From a virus, in IMG/VR virus record IMGVR_UViG_3300021962_000407, positions 1 to 31,600 of that record: a DNA stretch of 31,600 bases; one strand, 5' to 3'. Each line of letters opens with the position of its first letter. Positions within the stretch are counted from its first letter, which is position 1. Position numbers and translations under genes: made by a program. The notes under the pieces are model-generated. The model ran no database searches. It was not told the DNA's origin and was given only the letters and a program-made list of their open reading frames with translations. This document shows, one piece after another, positions 30,875 to 31,600 of the stretch.

Positions 30875-31161
30875 TAGTTGTTAAATTTGATTCAGAGCAT
30901 GACGAGTTCTTACAACCAACATTGCAAAATATTCTTATAAATTTAACTGGGCACCTTAAAAAGTATGAATCTGGATTTGATAAAAATGTAGCTGCCATGG
31001 AAATGGCGGTTAACTTATCTATCGCTTTAATCTTAAATGTGACGGCCACTACTGTTAAGCAAGAAGGTATGGCCGAGGTACTGCAAGATGTTCTTGATGA
31101 AATTGAGGATAACTTTAATAAATTGATTAATGCTGACTTACAACAAGTTACCGTTAATTAA
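30871..31161 (+). CDS. Hypothetical protein ending the recombination operon
   Basis: 96 residues, helical, acidic in the C-terminal third (VLQDVLDEIEDNFNKLI). No recognised domain. The start overlaps the previous stop by ATGA, so it is coupled to the recombination gene. Its stop overlaps the convergent gene on the other strand by 4 bases. Confidence 0.65.
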   Translation: MIVVKFDSEHDEFLQPTLQNILINLTGHLKKYESGFDKNVAAMEMAVNLSIALILNVTATTVKQEGMAEVLQDVLDEIEDNFNKLINADLQQVTVN

Positions 31162-31352
31162 CTAGGAGTTTTGCTAATTTCTGATGGCTCTAATTCAGGT
31201 TTCTTCGGAGATGGATTGGGGTCAACCACATCCTTTTCACTGGTTCGCATACAATTAAAAAAGCACATATACCTTTTAGCATCCGCCCCAACATTAATTG
31301 TCGTGTTGGTTGCTGTATGCGTAACTTTTTCTTTTTTGTTATGCTTATCCAT
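31158..31352 (-). CDS. Hypothetical basic/Pro-rich protein, leftward
   Basis: 64 residues from ATG 31352, which has a GAGGGGG ribosome binding site; an in-frame ATG at 31382 lacks one. The N-terminal half is polar and Lys/Thr-rich (MDKHNKKEKVTHTATN), the middle has MCFFNCMR with two cysteines, and the C-terminal part is Pro/Glu-rich (NPSPKKPELEPSEISKTP). No family is recognised; a membrane or lipoprotein role is not supported because there is no hydrophobic segment. Convergent with the recombination operon. Confidence 0.5.
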   Translation of the reverse strand: MDKHNKKEKVTHTATNTTINVGADAKRYMCFFNCMRTSEKDVVDPNPSPKKPELEPSEISKTPS

Positions 31353-31511
31353 GATTACCCCCTCTGAATTAGTATTACACACCTAATTAATGGAAAGCAA
31401 CGCACCTAACATGTCCACCAACCACAATCCCACCAACACATTCCCTTAACATGTCGTTAGCGTGTGCGCTTAGAACTTCGCCCTAATTTATTGGTAATAA
31501 TTCTCTTTGAT

Positions 31512-31577
31512 TTAAAAAACAAAACGCTCACCATCTTGAAATTTCTCCCACCATTTTTTGCGTTGGATTGTTAGCAT
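31512..31577 (-). pseudogene. Truncated inverted copy of the gene at 24238
   Basis: The inverted repeat carries the ribosome binding site and first 18 codons of the early gene at 24238. Just past the repeat the frame reads F-V-F and stops, giving a 21-residue peptide (MLTIQRKKWWEKFQDGER then FVF). If the repeat extends past the window as inferred, the early promoter would lie just outside and fire leftward into it. Confidence 0.7.
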
Positions 31578-31600
31578 CCCTCCCCCCCTTATGTGTGGCT
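31524..31600. repeat. Right terminal inverted copy of 24215-24291
   Basis: The last 77 bases of the window are the exact reverse complement of 24215-24291. The match ends at 31524, where the flanking DNA diverges. If the window's ends join, this and the left terminal copy would be pieces of a second inverted copy of 23805-24291, with 291 bases missing from the window. Confidence 0.95.

Noticed and set aside
1-31600. tRNA genes
   Set aside because: No cloverleaf with a TTCRANY-type T-loop and acceptor pairing was noticed on either strand; a covariance-model scan was not possible.

Overview
The window is almost entirely a tailed-phage genome of podovirus type, AT-rich and densely packed. The virion genes follow the T7/phiKMV-like order: head-tail connector, scaffold, major capsid, tail tube A, tail tube B, three internal virion proteins, fibres. 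Unlike T7 there is no phage RNA polymerase or DNA polymerase in view. Replication looks lambda/plasmid-like, with an initiator protein whose gene carries iterons, plus SSB, a RecE-type exonuclease and a recombination-associated partner. The host is a bacterium using sigma70-type promoters and probably DnaA. I cannot name it from sequence alone; a Gram-negative host is plausible because of the podovirus virion and a Bbp19-like protein. A Cro-like repressor with an operator-like inverted repeat suggests a temperate ancestry, but no integrase or CI-type repressor is visible.

Layout. 1-119 is an inverted copy of 23805-23923. 304-774 (-) is a lysozyme-like protein. 826-21342 (+) is one long late cluster: probable small terminase, connector (1799), Bbp19-like protein, scaffold, capsid (4531), small head protein, tail tubes (6307, 6906), internal virion proteins (9197, 9706, 12107), fibre (15818), small fibre-associated genes, repeat-rich fibre (18349), then a run of very small lysine-rich proteins closed by an intrinsic terminator at 21346. 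21404-23877 holds small proteins, a DUF1353 protein, a VRR-NUC nuclease and the large terminase. 23878-24237 is non-coding and ends in a consensus sigma70 promoter. 24238-26000 (+) is an early-type region with SSB. 26153-28231 (-) holds the replication initiator, small proteins and the Cro-like protein. 28305-31161 (+) is the exonuclease/recombination operon. 31524-31600 is an inverted copy of 24215-24291.

Three homing-type endonuclease genes (5679-6278 -, 19754-20398 +, 29434-30006 +) sit between conserved genes. They share an N-terminal CX4C...CX2H knuckle although they carry two different nuclease folds.

The most unusual features are these. (1) Two terminal inverted copies match the terminase/early junction and imply a second inverted copy of about 487 bp, either a real invertible or duplicated terminus or an assembly or amplification chimera. 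(2) A candidate origin lies inside the initiator gene (three iterons, an AT-rich tandem repeat, a perfect hairpin), with six degenerate repeats of about 42 bp just upstream of the gene. (3) A strong promoter with a palindrome at its start site runs into a terminator about 50 nt later with no ORF, followed by DnaA-box-like sites. (4) The capsid gene has a long leader with competing stems. All calls are from reading the sequence by eye; no database search was run.
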